Source of the DNA: JADJPO01 sp046330955 | GTDB lineage: Bacteria > Actinomycetota > Actinomycetes > Actinomycetales > Kineosporiaceae | Reading direction: 5' to 3' | NCBI GenBank assembly: GCA_046330955.1 | Contig: JAXLRT010000005.1 | Location: 62,001-126,000, forward strand | Length of the DNA stretch: 64,000 nucleotides | In this document: piece after piece, positions 10,359 through 18,938 of the stretch | Numbering within the stretch: position 1 is the first letter of the stretch | How the letters are laid out: the number at the start of each line of letters is the position of its first letter | Notes under the pieces: model-generated | What the model was told of the DNA's origin: nothing | Databases searched by the model: none | The model's input: only the letters and a program-made list of their open reading frames with translations | Translations under genes and position numbers: made by a program

Positions 10359-11938
10359 AGGCCGCCTGGCAGCGAACCCTGGATACCGCGGGAGTGCCGC
10401 TGCTCGACTACGTCGACCTGCGCCGCGCGGACGTGCACGACACCGTCCCGCTCGATCTCGACCTGCAGCCCGGCCGGCAGCCACGGCCGGCGGCGATCCC
10501 CACGCCGCGGTTCGAGACCGAGCAGGAGCTCGAACTGGTGCAGGACGCGGTGACCGGTCGGCCGGCGTCCTGGATGCGGTGGTATGTCGTGGCGCTGGTC
10601 TGCCTGGACGCCGTCGCGGTGGTGGTGGCCGGCCTGATCGCGATGCAGCTGCGCTTCGGCACCGTCGATCAGCCGCTCAAGGGCACGACCTACATGCTGT
10701 TCGTCCTGGCCGCCACGGTGCCGTGGGTCGGCATCATGGCCGCCTCCCGGGCCTACGAGCACCGCTACCTCGGCCTGGGCAGCGAGGAGTTCCGCCGGGT
10801 CGGCAACGCGGTGGTGCGCCTGACCATGCTGATCGCGGTGGCGGCCTACCTGTTGAAGGTCGATGTGGCGCGCGGCATGGTCGCCCTCGCGCTGCCGCTG
10901 TGTGCGGTGTTGACCCTGCTGCAGCGCTATGTCGCGCGCCAGGTACTGCACCGGTTGCGCGGCGGCGGCGCGGCCTGCCACCGGGTGCTGCTGGTCGGCG
11001 AGAGCGGTTCGGCCAAGGCGCTGCAGCAGCGGTTGCTGGCCAGCCCGCATGCCGGGTTGCGCGTGGTCGGCCGGTGCGCCCCGGTGGGGCGGGCCGAGGA
11101 CGGCAGTCTGGCCCACGTGCGTGAGGCGATCGAACTCGTGGGCGCCGACACGGTGGCGGTGGCCCACTCGCCCGGGGTGACCCCGGAATCGTTGCGTCGC
11201 ATGGCCTGGGCGCTCGAGGACACCGGCGTCGACCTGCTGGTGGCCCCGGCGTTCACCGACGTCGCCGGCCCGCGCATCCACGTGCGGCCGGTCTCGGGTC
11301 TGCCGCTGCTGCAGATCGCCTCGCCGCAGTTCACCGGCGCCGGCAAGGTGGTCAAGCGGGCGATCGACATCGCGGCGACGCTGATCCTGCTGACCCTGAT
11401 CGCCCCCGGTCTGCTGCTGGTGGCGGTGCTGGTCGTCACCACCAGTCGCGGGCCGGCACTGTTCACCCAGCAGCGCATCGGTCGTGACGGCCGGCCGTTC
11501 AGGCTCTACAAGTTCCGCAGCATGTGCGTGGACGCCGAGCAGCGGCGCCAGGAGTTGTTGGCGCACAACGAATCCGATGGCGTCCTGTTCAAGATGCGCG
11601 AGGATCCTCGGGTGACCCGGGTCGGCCGTTGGATGCGCCGGTTCTCGATCGACGAGCTGCCGCAGCTGGTGAACGTGCTGCGCGGGCAGATGTCGCTGGT
11701 CGGTCCGCGTCCGCCGCTGCCGAGCGAGGTGGCCCAGTACGAGCAGCACGTGCACCGGCGGTTGCTGGTCACGCCGGGCCTGACCGGGTTGTGGCAGGTC
11801 AGCGGCCGCTCGGATCTGTCCTGGGAGGAATCGGTGCGGCTGGACCTGTACTACGTCGAGAACTGGTCGGTCGCGATGGATGCCGAGATCCTCTGGAAGA
11901 CGCTGTTCGCCGTGCTGCGCGGTAGCGGGGCGCACTGA
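10355..11938 (+). CDS. Exopolysaccharide polyprenyl glycosylphosphotransferase (initiating sugar transferase)
   Basis: This enzyme should transfer a hexose-1-phosphate from UDP-sugar to undecaprenyl phosphate, starting repeat-unit assembly at the inner membrane face. It has 527 residues: about 70 soluble residues, four N-terminal membrane helices (about 73-200), a nucleotide-binding-like middle domain (VLLVGESGSA) and, after a further hydrophobic helix at about 333-358, the C-terminal bacterial sugar transferase domain. That domain shows FTQQRIGRDGRPFRLYKFRSM, DPRVTRVGRWMRR, the SIDELPQLVNVLRG catalytic segment and MSLVGPRPPLP. GTG 10355 overlaps the DUF4012 stop, and the stop overlaps ATG of the fucose-synthase gene (TGATG). 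This is the committed step of the high-GC polymer locus. Confidence 0.94.
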   Translation: MKAAWQRTLDTAGVPLLDYVDLRRADVHDTVPLDLDLQPGRQPRPAAIPTPRFETEQELELVQDAVTGRPASWMRWYVVALVCLDAVAVVVAGLIAMQLRFGTVDQPLKGTTYMLFVLAATVPWVGIMAASRAYEHRYLGLGSEEFRRVGNAVVRLTMLIAVAAYLLKVDVARGMVALALPLCAVLTLLQRYVARQVLHRLRGGGAACHRVLLVGESGSAKALQQRLLASPHAGLRVVGRCAPVGRAEDGSLAHVREAIELVGADTVAVAHSPGVTPESLRRMAWALEDTGVDLLVAPAFTDVAGPRIHVRPVSGLPLLQIASPQFTGAGKVVKRAIDIAATLILLTLIAPGLLLVAVLVVTTSRGPALFTQQRIGRDGRPFRLYKFRSMCVDAEQRRQELLAHNESDGVLFKMREDPRVTRVGRWMRRFSIDELPQLVNVLRGQMSLVGPRPPLPSEVAQYEQHVHRRLLVTPGLTGLWQVSGRSDLSWEESVRLDLYYVENWSVAMDAEILWKTLFAVLRGSGAH

Positions 11939-12873
11939 TGCGCCTCGATCGCTCGGCCCGGGTCTACGTGGCGGGTCACCGGGGCATGGTGGGTTCGGCC
12001 GTGTGGCGCCATCTCGAGGCCCAGGGTTTCACCGATCTGGTGGGCGCGACGTCGTCCGAGGTCGATCTGCGCGACCAGGGCGCGGTCGACGCCTTCCTGA
12101 AAGAGGCCGAGCCCCAGGTGGTCGTGCTGGCGGCGGCCCGGGTCGGCGGCATCCTGGCCAACTCCACGGCCCCGGCGGACTTCCTGGCCGACAACCTGCG
12201 CATCCAGCTGAACGTCATGCAGGCCGCCCAGCGAATCGGGGTCGAGCGGTTGCTGTTCCTCGGGTCGAGCTGCATCTACCCGAAGTTCGCGCCGCAGCCG
12301 ATCAGTGAGACCTCGTTGCTCACCGGGGCGTTGGAGGAGACCAACGACGGTTACGCCATCGCGAAGATCGCCGGCATCCTGCAGGTGCAGGCGCTGCGAC
12401 GCCAGTTCGGGGTCCACTACATCTCGGCGATGCCCACGAACCTCTACGGCCCGCACGACAACTTCGACCCGACCTCCTCGCACGTGTTGCCGGCGATGAT
12501 CCGCCGCTTCCACGAGGCGAAGACCGCCGGCGCGCCGTCGGTCACGTTGTGGGGCAGCGGGACGCCGCGCCGCGAGTTCCTGCACGTCGACGATCTGGCC
12601 GAGGCGCTGCTGTTCCTGCTCGAGAACTACGACAGCCCCGAGACCATCAACGTGGGCACCGGGGTCGACCTCACCATCCGTGAGCTGGCCGAGCTGGTGG
12701 CGGACGTCGTGGGCTGGCACGGCGAGATCGGTCAGGACACCTCCAAACCCGATGGCACGCCGCGCAAACTGCTCGACGTCAGCCGGTTGAACCACCTCGG
12801 CTGGACGGCGCGTACCCCGCTGCGTGAGGGCATCGCCTCGACCTACGAGTGGTATCTGGCGAACCAGCGCTGA
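11938..12873 (+). CDS. fcl: GDP-L-fucose synthase
   Basis: The 311-residue protein is an extended SDR enzyme that epimerises and reduces GDP-4-keto-6-deoxymannose to GDP-L-fucose with NADPH. The evidence is the Rossmann motif GHRGMVGS near residue 14, AAARVGGILAN, LFLGSSCIYP with the active-site Ser/Cys, and the YAIAK catalytic Tyr/Lys pair near residue 140. The NLYGPHDNFDPTSSHVLPA stretch is characteristic of this enzyme rather than of other epimerases. Its ATG overlaps the sugar-transferase stop. The usual partner, GDP-mannose 4,6-dehydratase (gmd), is not in the window, so its substrate must come from elsewhere in the genome. It predicts fucose in the polymer made by the 1-16.6 kb locus. 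Confidence 0.94.
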   Translation: MRLDRSARVYVAGHRGMVGSAVWRHLEAQGFTDLVGATSSEVDLRDQGAVDAFLKEAEPQVVVLAAARVGGILANSTAPADFLADNLRIQLNVMQAAQRIGVERLLFLGSSCIYPKFAPQPISETSLLTGALEETNDGYAIAKIAGILQVQALRRQFGVHYISAMPTNLYGPHDNFDPTSSHVLPAMIRRFHEAKTAGAPSVTLWGSGTPRREFLHVDDLAEALLFLLENYDSPETINVGTGVDLTIRELAELVADVVGWHGEIGQDTSKPDGTPRKLLDVSRLNHLGWTARTPLREGIASTYEWYLANQR

Positions 12874-13014
12874 GACCACGCAGTCCGACAGCGCACACCC
12901 TCGCAGCCCTCGGCTCGCGGTCCCATTCCCTGGGCCAGCTGACCCCCGGTGAATAGGTCATCCATGCACGCTCGGCAGGCGATCTCGATCGCGTCCAGGG
13001 CGCGCCGAGTCTGA

Positions 13015-16000
13015 TCAGCGTCGACGTTTGCCCGGGGTGATCTGCATGGCGCGGACGGCGTCCAACTGCGGGTAGATCGGCTCGGCGTCGTCCACGAAGG
13101 GTGCCGAGTGGCGCGGTGGCTGATTCCACGCCCGAGGTGCCGGGTCGACCTGCCCCTCGGTGAACTGCTGGCCGTACCCCGACGGATCGGTGCTGTACCC
13201 GGGCTCGGGTGGTGTCTGCTCCGGAGGTCCGAATTCCGGTCCGGGGTAAGCGGTCTGGCCCCAGGACGACGCCCACGGTGCAGCCTGATCGCCGGTCTGC
13301 GGCGCCTGCCGGGGTAGCGGAGGAGTCTGGTCGATGCCGTGGGGCGGCGGTCCCTGTGGCGGAGGCGCGGACTGCCATGCCGGCGGTTCGGGCGCTTCGT
13401 CCGCTGGCGCGCCGGCCGACCGCGATACCGGCAGCGCGGGGGAGGGCGGCACCAGGGGGGCGCCGGGCAGGACCTCGGGTTCGTACCGATAGGTGAACGG
13501 CGGCCCCCCGGGAGGCTCGGGCACCTCGCGCGGGTGCTCGGGCGCGCGGTGGTGTTCTGGCGCACGGTCGTGCTCGGGCGCGCGGTGCTGCTCGGGAGCG
13601 GGCGTCGGCTGGGTTGCCGGAGGCACGCTGTGGCGCCGTATGTGCAGGTCGGTCGCGTGCGGCTCGGGGGCGTCGTCCGGGCGCTGCGGGAATGACGCGC
13701 TGGGTGTGAAGAGCGGATTGCCGGACACCGCGGGAGTCGTCGGCAGGCCCCACGGGCTGGTGTCCGCGACGTGGTGGGGGTCCTCCGGGTGATCTGAACC
13801 CTGGTCGTCGGCGCGGGCCGCATCGGTGTCGGCGAGCTGCGGGAAGCGCGGTTCGGCGCTGCGTGGCTCGGGGATCGTGTAGGTGTCCGGGCCGAACGAC
13901 GGCTGGGCGTACGGATCGCCGGGGGTGTGGTCGGGGGAGTAGTCGGCGGCGGCCCAATCGTCGGTGTTGACGTGGGCAGCGGGCAGGCCCATGGGCGGAG
14001 TGAGGTCCATCGTGACCAGGTCGGCCTCGAAGGCAGCCTCGTCGTCGGACGCGGTGTCATCCTCGTAGGTCGTGTCGGCCTCGAAGGCAGGCTCACCCGC
14101 GGGGGCGATCTCACCGTCGAACGTGGGGTCGTCGTCCTCGTACGCGATGTCGCCCAACGGAGCCGGTGGCGGCACCGTGATCGGTTCGGCGAGGGGCGCA
14201 CCGATCGCCATCGGCGGTGACAAGGCGATGCGGTCCCCGGTCGAGGGCGGGGGGAACTGCGGCAGGTAGGGCTGTGTCTCGCCGACCTCGGTGGGCTCGT
14301 CGAGGGGGAACCGCGCCGGCTCGTCGTCCTCGTCGGTGAATCGGGCCGCATCGGCTACCGCCACCGGCTCGGCCAGTGGCTCGGCGACCCGGCGTCCGGA
14401 CGACGGCGAGCTGTCCCACGGCGGCGGGGTGTCCCATGACGGTGGGCCGTCCCACTGGGCGTGCCCGGGGCCGTGGTCGCCGGTCGCGCCGTCCTCGGCC
14501 TCTTCGGGCATGGGCGGCTGCGTCGTCGCAACCCACCGCTCGAACGTGTCGTCGAAGGGCTGGTGGGCAGGCTGCGGCGATGGCGTGTCGGCCGACATCG
14601 GCATCGGGGCGGACCATGGAGCCGGCTCTACCGCGTCCTGCCCCTGTGGTGAGGGTGGTGCGGCAGCCGCCAACGGGGCTGGCGCCGTGGGCATCCGGTC
14701 GAACGGCGACGGCGCAGATGGCGGAGGCGGCGCCGATGGCGGTGGCGGTGGTGGTGAGCCGAAGTCGGCGGCCGAACCGAACGGCGACGCCGAGCCATAT
14801 GGCGATGGCGAACCGTATGGCGATGGCGAACCGTAGGGCGCGGCCGGTTCGGGGGGCATGGTGGCGGGCGGCCGAGGCGCCATCGGCGGCGGAGCCGAAG
14901 GCATCGTCGGCGGCGCAGCCGGCACGGTCGGCGGGGCAGCGGACATCGGGGGCACCACGAGGGGGTTCGGCAGCTGCCCCGACATGGTCTGGAAGATCGG
15001 CTCGGGCGAGGAGACGACGTTCGGGGTGATCGAAGTACCGGGCATCAGGCCCGGCCCGGTCATCGCGGAGACGGCGCCGGCCAACGTGTCCGGTGGCGCA
15101 GCCTCATTGCCGTACGGCGTGGCCGAGGGCATCACGGGTGCGGCGGGCAGTGGCCCGGTGGCGCCGTAGGGGGGATCGGCCGACGGTGTGGAAGCACCGC
15201 GGAGCCGAGTCCGCCACGACTCCCGCTGTGGTGCACCGTGTTCGCGAGGCGTCGCCCGTTTGGGCTCGGGCCGGCGCCCGCTCATCGTCCGTGGGGTGGC
15301 GCCGCCGCCGGCCGGCACCCCGACCAGGGCGATCCCGAGCAGCGGAGCGCCGAGGGTCATGAGTTCGCCCACGATGCGGTGCAGTCGGTCGGCCGCCGTC
15401 TTGCCCGAGCGAGCGACCAGGATCGTGCCCTCGCACAGCCGGCTCAGCGCGGCGGCGTCCGCCACCGATTCGAGAGCGGGAGTGTCCACGACGACGGTGC
15501 GGCCGTCGTCCAGCAAGGTGCGCACCACGCGGGACATCCGGCGGCCGGCCAACAGGTCACCCGGGTTGGGCACCGGGGGGCCGGCGGTGATCACATGCAG
15601 GTCGAGCCCGGAGCTCCATGGCTGCAGGGCGGCGTCCAGGTCGGTGGTGCCGGTGAGCAGCGAGGTGAGTCCGGGGTGATCGGGGGGCAGGGACAGGGCG
15701 GCGGCGACGCCCGGACGGTGCAGGTCGGCGTCCACCAGCACGACGTCGACCCCGGTGTGGGCCAGGGCGAGCGCGAGGTTGACCGCGGTGGTGGTGCGTC
15801 CCTCGCCGGGGCCGGCGCTGGTGACCAGCAGCGCGCCGAAGCCGTTGCCGGACGACGCCATCGGCAGGTGCGAGCGCAGCCGACGGAAGGATTCGGCGTA
15901 GCCGGTGGTGGCCTCGGCGCCGGTGAACCCGGCCAGCGTGCGACCCGGGTGGTACGGGATCTCGGCCAGCACGGGCAGACCCAGGCCGTCCGTGATGTCG

Positions 16001-16626
16001 ATACGGCGGCGGACACGGCGGTCGGTGGAGGCCAGGGCCGCGGCGATCAGGAGCCCGGCCAGTGCACCGCCGAGCAGGCCGACGCCGCCCAGGCGCAGCG
16101 GGTCCGGGCGCAGGGCCTCGGTCGGGGTGGCGGCCTTGGTGGTGACCTTCACGGTGACCGGGACGTCAGAGGAGACGCCCGTCGGGTCGAGGTTGGCCAG
16201 GCGATGGACGACGGCCGGCAGCTGGGCCGCGACGGCGTTGGCCAGGTCGCGGGCGGTGTTCGGGTCGGCATCGCGGGCATGGACGTCGATGAGCACCGTG
16301 CCGGGATCGGCGCTGGCGCGGATGCGGGCGGCCAGGTCGGCGCGGGCGATCGGAAGCTTGAGGTCCTTGGCGACCGCGTCGAGCACCTGCTCGGAGGTGG
16401 CCAGCCGGGCGTAGCTGCGGACGCGGGTCTCGGCCGAGGCCATGGCATCGGGCGGGATCTGCCCGTCCGCGGTGCGTGAAGTGGTGACGAACAGCTGCGC
16501 GAGCGCGTCGTACTCGACCGGTGCGACCATCGCGTACCCGACCCCGGCGACGGTGCCCAGCAGCGTCAGGGCAACGACCAGTGCCCAGCGACGGCGGACG
16601 CCGCGCATGAGCCGGGCCAAGGTCAC
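13015..16626 (-). CDS. Wzz/BY-kinase-like protein with long Pro-rich tail and Arg in Walker A
   Basis: The 1203-residue protein begins with a Wzz-type chain-length domain. A helix near residues 13-36 and another near 180-200 bracket an extracytoplasmic region. Next comes a cytoplasmic ParA/BY-kinase domain. Walker A reads SAGPGEGRTTT, so the essential Lys is Arg (residue 277). Walker A' VLVDADLHRP (about 297-306) and Walker B TVVVDTPA remain. From about 470 to the end the protein is Pro/Ala/Glu-rich and probably disordered, with hexapeptide repeats and scattered Tyr, and ends in a basic KRRR. I chose GTG 16626, with GAGG just upstream. The frame is open to 16761. It converges on the fucose-synthase gene. 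It may be a scaffold or regulator without kinase activity. Confidence 0.85.
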   Translation of the reverse strand: MTLARLMRGVRRRWALVVALTLLGTVAGVGYAMVAPVEYDALAQLFVTTSRTADGQIPPDAMASAETRVRSYARLATSEQVLDAVAKDLKLPIARADLAARIRASADPGTVLIDVHARDADPNTARDLANAVAAQLPAVVHRLANLDPTGVSSDVPVTVKVTTKAATPTEALRPDPLRLGGVGLLGGALAGLLIAAALASTDRRVRRRIDITDGLGLPVLAEIPYHPGRTLAGFTGAEATTGYAESFRRLRSHLPMASSGNGFGALLVTSAGPGEGRTTTAVNLALALAHTGVDVVLVDADLHRPGVAAALSLPPDHPGLTSLLTGTTDLDAALQPWSSGLDLHVITAGPPVPNPGDLLAGRRMSRVVRTLLDDGRTVVVDTPALESVADAAALSRLCEGTILVARSGKTAADRLHRIVGELMTLGAPLLGIALVGVPAGGGATPRTMSGRRPEPKRATPREHGAPQRESWRTRLRGASTPSADPPYGATGPLPAAPVMPSATPYGNEAAPPDTLAGAVSAMTGPGLMPGTSITPNVVSSPEPIFQTMSGQLPNPLVVPPMSAAPPTVPAAPPTMPSAPPPMAPRPPATMPPEPAAPYGSPSPYGSPSPYGSASPFGSAADFGSPPPPPPSAPPPPSAPSPFDRMPTAPAPLAAAAPPSPQGQDAVEPAPWSAPMPMSADTPSPQPAHQPFDDTFERWVATTQPPMPEEAEDGATGDHGPGHAQWDGPPSWDTPPPWDSSPSSGRRVAEPLAEPVAVADAARFTDEDDEPARFPLDEPTEVGETQPYLPQFPPPSTGDRIALSPPMAIGAPLAEPITVPPPAPLGDIAYEDDDPTFDGEIAPAGEPAFEADTTYEDDTASDDEAAFEADLVTMDLTPPMGLPAAHVNTDDWAAADYSPDHTPGDPYAQPSFGPDTYTIPEPRSAEPRFPQLADTDAARADDQGSDHPEDPHHVADTSPWGLPTTPAVSGNPLFTPSASFPQRPDDAPEPHATDLHIRRHSVPPATQPTPAPEQHRAPEHDRAPEHHRAPEHPREVPEPPGGPPFTYRYEPEVLPGAPLVPPSPALPVSRSAGAPADEAPEPPAWQSAPPPQGPPPHGIDQTPPLPRQAPQTGDQAAPWASSWGQTAYPGPEFGPPEQTPPEPGYSTDPSGYGQQFTEGQVDPAPRAWNQPPRHSAPFVDDAEPIYPQLDAVRAMQITPGKRRR
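13530..13590 (-). repeat. 18-bp tandem repeats encoding RAPEHx units
   Basis: About four imperfect 18-base units inside the tail of the Wzz/BY-kinase-like gene encode the hexapeptide RAPEH(H/D/P). The repeat keeps the frame, so unit number could change without breaking the gene. Confidence 0.6.
14783..14836 (-). repeat. Three 18-bp tandem repeats encoding YGSPSP-type units
   Basis: GGCGATGGCGAACCGTAT at 14801-14818 is followed at 14819-14836 by a copy differing only in its last base, and preceded by a diverged copy at 14783-14800. On the coding strand these specify YGSPSP, YGSPSP and YGSASP-like units, each bringing a Tyr that could in principle be phosphorylated. Confidence 0.65.
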
Positions 16627-16789
16627 GACACCTCTTCGTAGGTCAGGCCAGGGCGAGGGAGCCCTGGCAGTACTACGGAAAGCTATCGAATGATCCCTCA
16701 GAGTCACCAACGCCACGCGGGGCGTGCAGGCTACGTCTGGGTGATCAGGGACCCCGCGCACGTCCGCCCTGAGCGGGCGCCTGGAGCGG

Positions 16790-17002
16790 TCAGTCGGTGG
16801 AGAACTGCCCGTCGATCATGGACGCGCGGAAGGCCCTCCACTCCTCATGATCGAATCGGAGTAGAGGGCCTTCCGGGTCCTTGCCGTCGCGCACGTAGAC
16901 GTTGTCGCTGGTAAGCGCGACCTCAATGCAGTTGGCGCTGGCACACATCGTGGGGCGTGTCCAGATGAGGGCATCGGTGTCCGGCGACTCGGAACTGGTC
17001 AT
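16790..17002 (-). CDS. DUF397 domain protein
   Basis: A 70-residue DUF397 protein. It shows the typical order of the family: a Trp near the start (LIWTRP), CASANCIEVAL, a VYVRDGKDPEGPLLRF segment and a C-terminal EEWRAFRASMIDGQF. These small proteins are encoded next to XRE-DUF5753 regulators in actinobacteria and are thought to be their partners in development and antibiotic control. ATG 17002 has AAAGGCGAG upstream; the frame extends to 17074 without a better start. It is the last gene of a minus-strand set with a second DUF397 gene and the frameshifted regulator, so its partner here may be missing or defective. Confidence 0.85.
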   Translation of the reverse strand: MTSSESPDTDALIWTRPTMCASANCIEVALTSDNVYVRDGKDPEGPLLRFDHEEWRAFRASMIDGQFSTD

Positions 17003-17191
17003 GGTGTCTCGCCTTTCGGGCCAAGCGGATCGCGCCTGACTAGAGAGGTGGGACCACCATGGCCTCGATGACACGGGGTCGCCACTCGCGCTCAGTTGTA
17101 GTCCGCAGGGTAAGTCGGACTATTCCGGCACGGCAAGATACCTGCCGTTCAACGTGGCGAAACACACGTGTAACACGCTGAGCGTTGTCTC

Positions 17192-17410
17192 TCAGCAGAG
17201 GTCGTCGAAATCCCCAGCCTTTACGCCCTGGACAAAGGCGGCGAACTCTGAGCGACTGAACGGGAGGATTGGACTGTCGCGTTGCTTGGAGTCCCTGAAG
17301 CCAACTTCGCCGGTGGTCAGGCTTGCCACCTGGACGCAATTCGAGGCGGCGCAAGAACGCGAAGTACGCCAAGGCTCGATGGGGTGATACTGATGCACGG
17401 ACTCGGACAT
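17192..17410 (-). CDS. DUF397 domain protein
   Basis: A second DUF397 protein of 72 residues, with PWRTSRSCAASNCVQVA, VGFRDSKQRDSPILPFSRSEFAAFVQGVKAGDF split over its length. ATG 17410 is preceded by AAGGAG with about 12 bases between. It lies about 110 bases after the regulator remnant (17521-18419) and about 190 bases before the other DUF397 gene, all on the same strand. The two copies differ markedly, so this is an old duplication or a pair with separate partners rather than a recent copy. Function is inferred from the family: modulation of the neighbouring XRE regulator. Confidence 0.85.
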   Translation of the reverse strand: MSESVHQYHPIEPWRTSRSCAASNCVQVASLTTGEVGFRDSKQRDSPILPFSRSEFAAFVQGVKAGDFDDLC

Positions 17411-17520
17411 CGGAGTGTTCTGCTCCTTCTGGAAGCTCCGCGTATGCACCTTGTAACCTCGCTTGCCTCGCCGGAGCCCAATAGACTGGGCTGAACGCCA
17501 GGCTCTGAAGGCTCTGGGGT

Positions 17521-18419
17521 TCATGTAGGCGAAGGGGGCGATTTCCTGGTTGTTGGTCGTCGATGAACGGAATTGCCGGCTTTACGCTGGAGCCATTCGA
17601 GGGTCTTCTCAGGGGACAGCGCTTGTTTCTCGCTCGCTTCGTAGGCGCGCACGTACTGCTCGACCTCGTTGGGCCGTTCGACAAAAGTGTTTCCCAAGAT
17701 GGACTCGAAGAAGATGACGTCCGGGAGTTCGCGTCCACCGAATGTCAAGTGCATGAACGAGCCGTGGATTCCTGGGTTCGGTTCTGCGGTCAGCGGGATC
17801 ATCTGAATCGTAATGTTGTCCCACGAGGCGCAGTCGATGATAAATTCGAGCTGGTCGCCCATGATGTCGGGGCGGCCTAACGTGCGGTCGAATATGGCCT
17901 CGTCCAAGAGGGCGGCGAGCTTTACTTCCCGATTTCGAACGCGATCGAACCTGCGCTTCCTCGTCTCGACCATGTCCTCCACCTGTTCGATGGGGACGAG
18001 GGCTTGGGCAAGACTTCAGCGTAGGCGGGGGTCTGTAACGGGCCAGGAAAAACGCGGGATTCCAACGCCATGATGGCTACGGAGGCTGCGGTCTCTGGGC
18101 CAATGAAGGTTGCCGTTTGTTCATCGAGGGAACGGTAGTCCTGCCACCAGCCGGGCCGCCGGGCATCTTGCGCCATCTGGATGAGCCGGTCTCGCTCGCT
18201 GTCGGGTACGGCATAGTAGCGGCAGAGGTCTCTGACGTCGCGGGCTTGGATGCCTCGCCCACCCGTCTCCAGGCGCGAGATCTTTGCCGCGGAACACATG
18301 AGCTCTCTTGCTGCTTCGTCGACGGTCTTGCCAGCGGCCGTCCGCAGGGCACGTAGACGTCCAGCCAATTCCCAGCGCAGGACGGTAGGGCTTGGGTTGT
18401 TGGAGGGCTGCTTGACCAT
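17521..18419 (-). pseudogene. XRE-family regulator with DUF5753 domain, split by one frameshift
   Basis: The first frame (from ATG 18419, ribosome site GGAGG six bases upstream) encodes a helix-turn-helix: LRALRTAAGKTVDEAARELMCSAAKISRLE, and the DUF5753 opening with WWQDYRSLD and PGPLQTPAYAEVLP. The rest of DUF5753 (REVKLAALLDEAIF, DNITIQMIPL, VIFFESILGNTFVE, EVEQYVRAYE) continues in another frame, 18015 to 17521. The shift falls at about 18000-18012; adding one base near the CCCAAGCCC run restores a continuous reading (…AEVLP…ALVPIEQVEDMVETR…). The joined length matches the family (about 290-300 residues). This is either a recent pseudogene or a one-base sequence error. Such regulators bind DNA and work with DUF397 proteins, two of which follow. 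Confidence 0.85.
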
Positions 18420-18938
18420 TGAGCCCTCCAGTCAATTGCCATCGGAGTAGGGCCACGCTTGGTTGCCAAGTGCGGTCGGCCGTACTCTAGCCTCCAAGTC
18501 AGGGAGTAATGCAAGTAGCTCTGAGTAACAATTCGATTACGTTCGGTTGACAGTTTGTCATCCAGTTTCGGGATTGTACCTACGCCGCAAGTTTGCGCGC
18601 AGGGTTTTGCGGATGGCAATTGACGTCGGGCAACTGCGATTGGCATGCGAGCTTGGCTAGTGACACGGCGCGATTGGGACCGTATCTTGGAATCAACGCC
18701 ACTCCCAGACGTCCACCCAGGGGGGCCTAGCCGGTGGACTCGTCGCATCCAGGCGAGTGCTCATCCCACATCGGCGACCGTCCGCCAGGCCAGGTCGTGA
18801 CGTAGCTCTGCCTCACATGACGGAGGGGAGGGCGGGGTCCACGGTTGCCGCCGGGACCCCGCCCACAGCCTCCGCGAGTCGCCTCAACGACAACTCATAA
18901 CGGGTCCCTCAGAAGACACCATCAAAGCGGAGGCTGCT
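18420..18938. other. Intergenic region between the divergent regulator and OmpA-like genes
   Basis: About 520 bases with no credible gene. It must hold the promoters of the divergent XRE regulator and the OmpA-like lipoprotein. A TTGACA at 18547-18552 has no convincing -10 at the right distance. A strong hairpin lies at 18831-18863. AGGAGG-like GCGGAGGC precedes the ATG at 18939. Confidence 0.5.
18831..18863. other. GC-rich hairpin in the leader of the OmpA-like gene
   Basis: GGCGGGGTCC (18831-18840) pairs perfectly with GGACCCCGCC (18854-18863) across a 13-base loop. There is no T-run, so it could be a terminator of a minus- or plus-strand transcript, or an mRNA leader structure, about 75 bases before the next start. 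Confidence 0.4.

Noticed and set aside
12843..14351. Thr/Arg/Pro-rich minus-strand frame
   Set aside because: Out-of-phase reading of the Pro-rich tail of the Wzz/BY-kinase-like gene.
17040..17738. Minus-strand frame of 232 codons
   Set aside because: It overlaps the DUF397 gene and the DUF5753 part out of phase and has no domain.
18547..18580. TTGACA as a plus-strand promoter
   Set aside because: No acceptable -10 at 16-18 bases and the nearest gene start is about 360 bases away.
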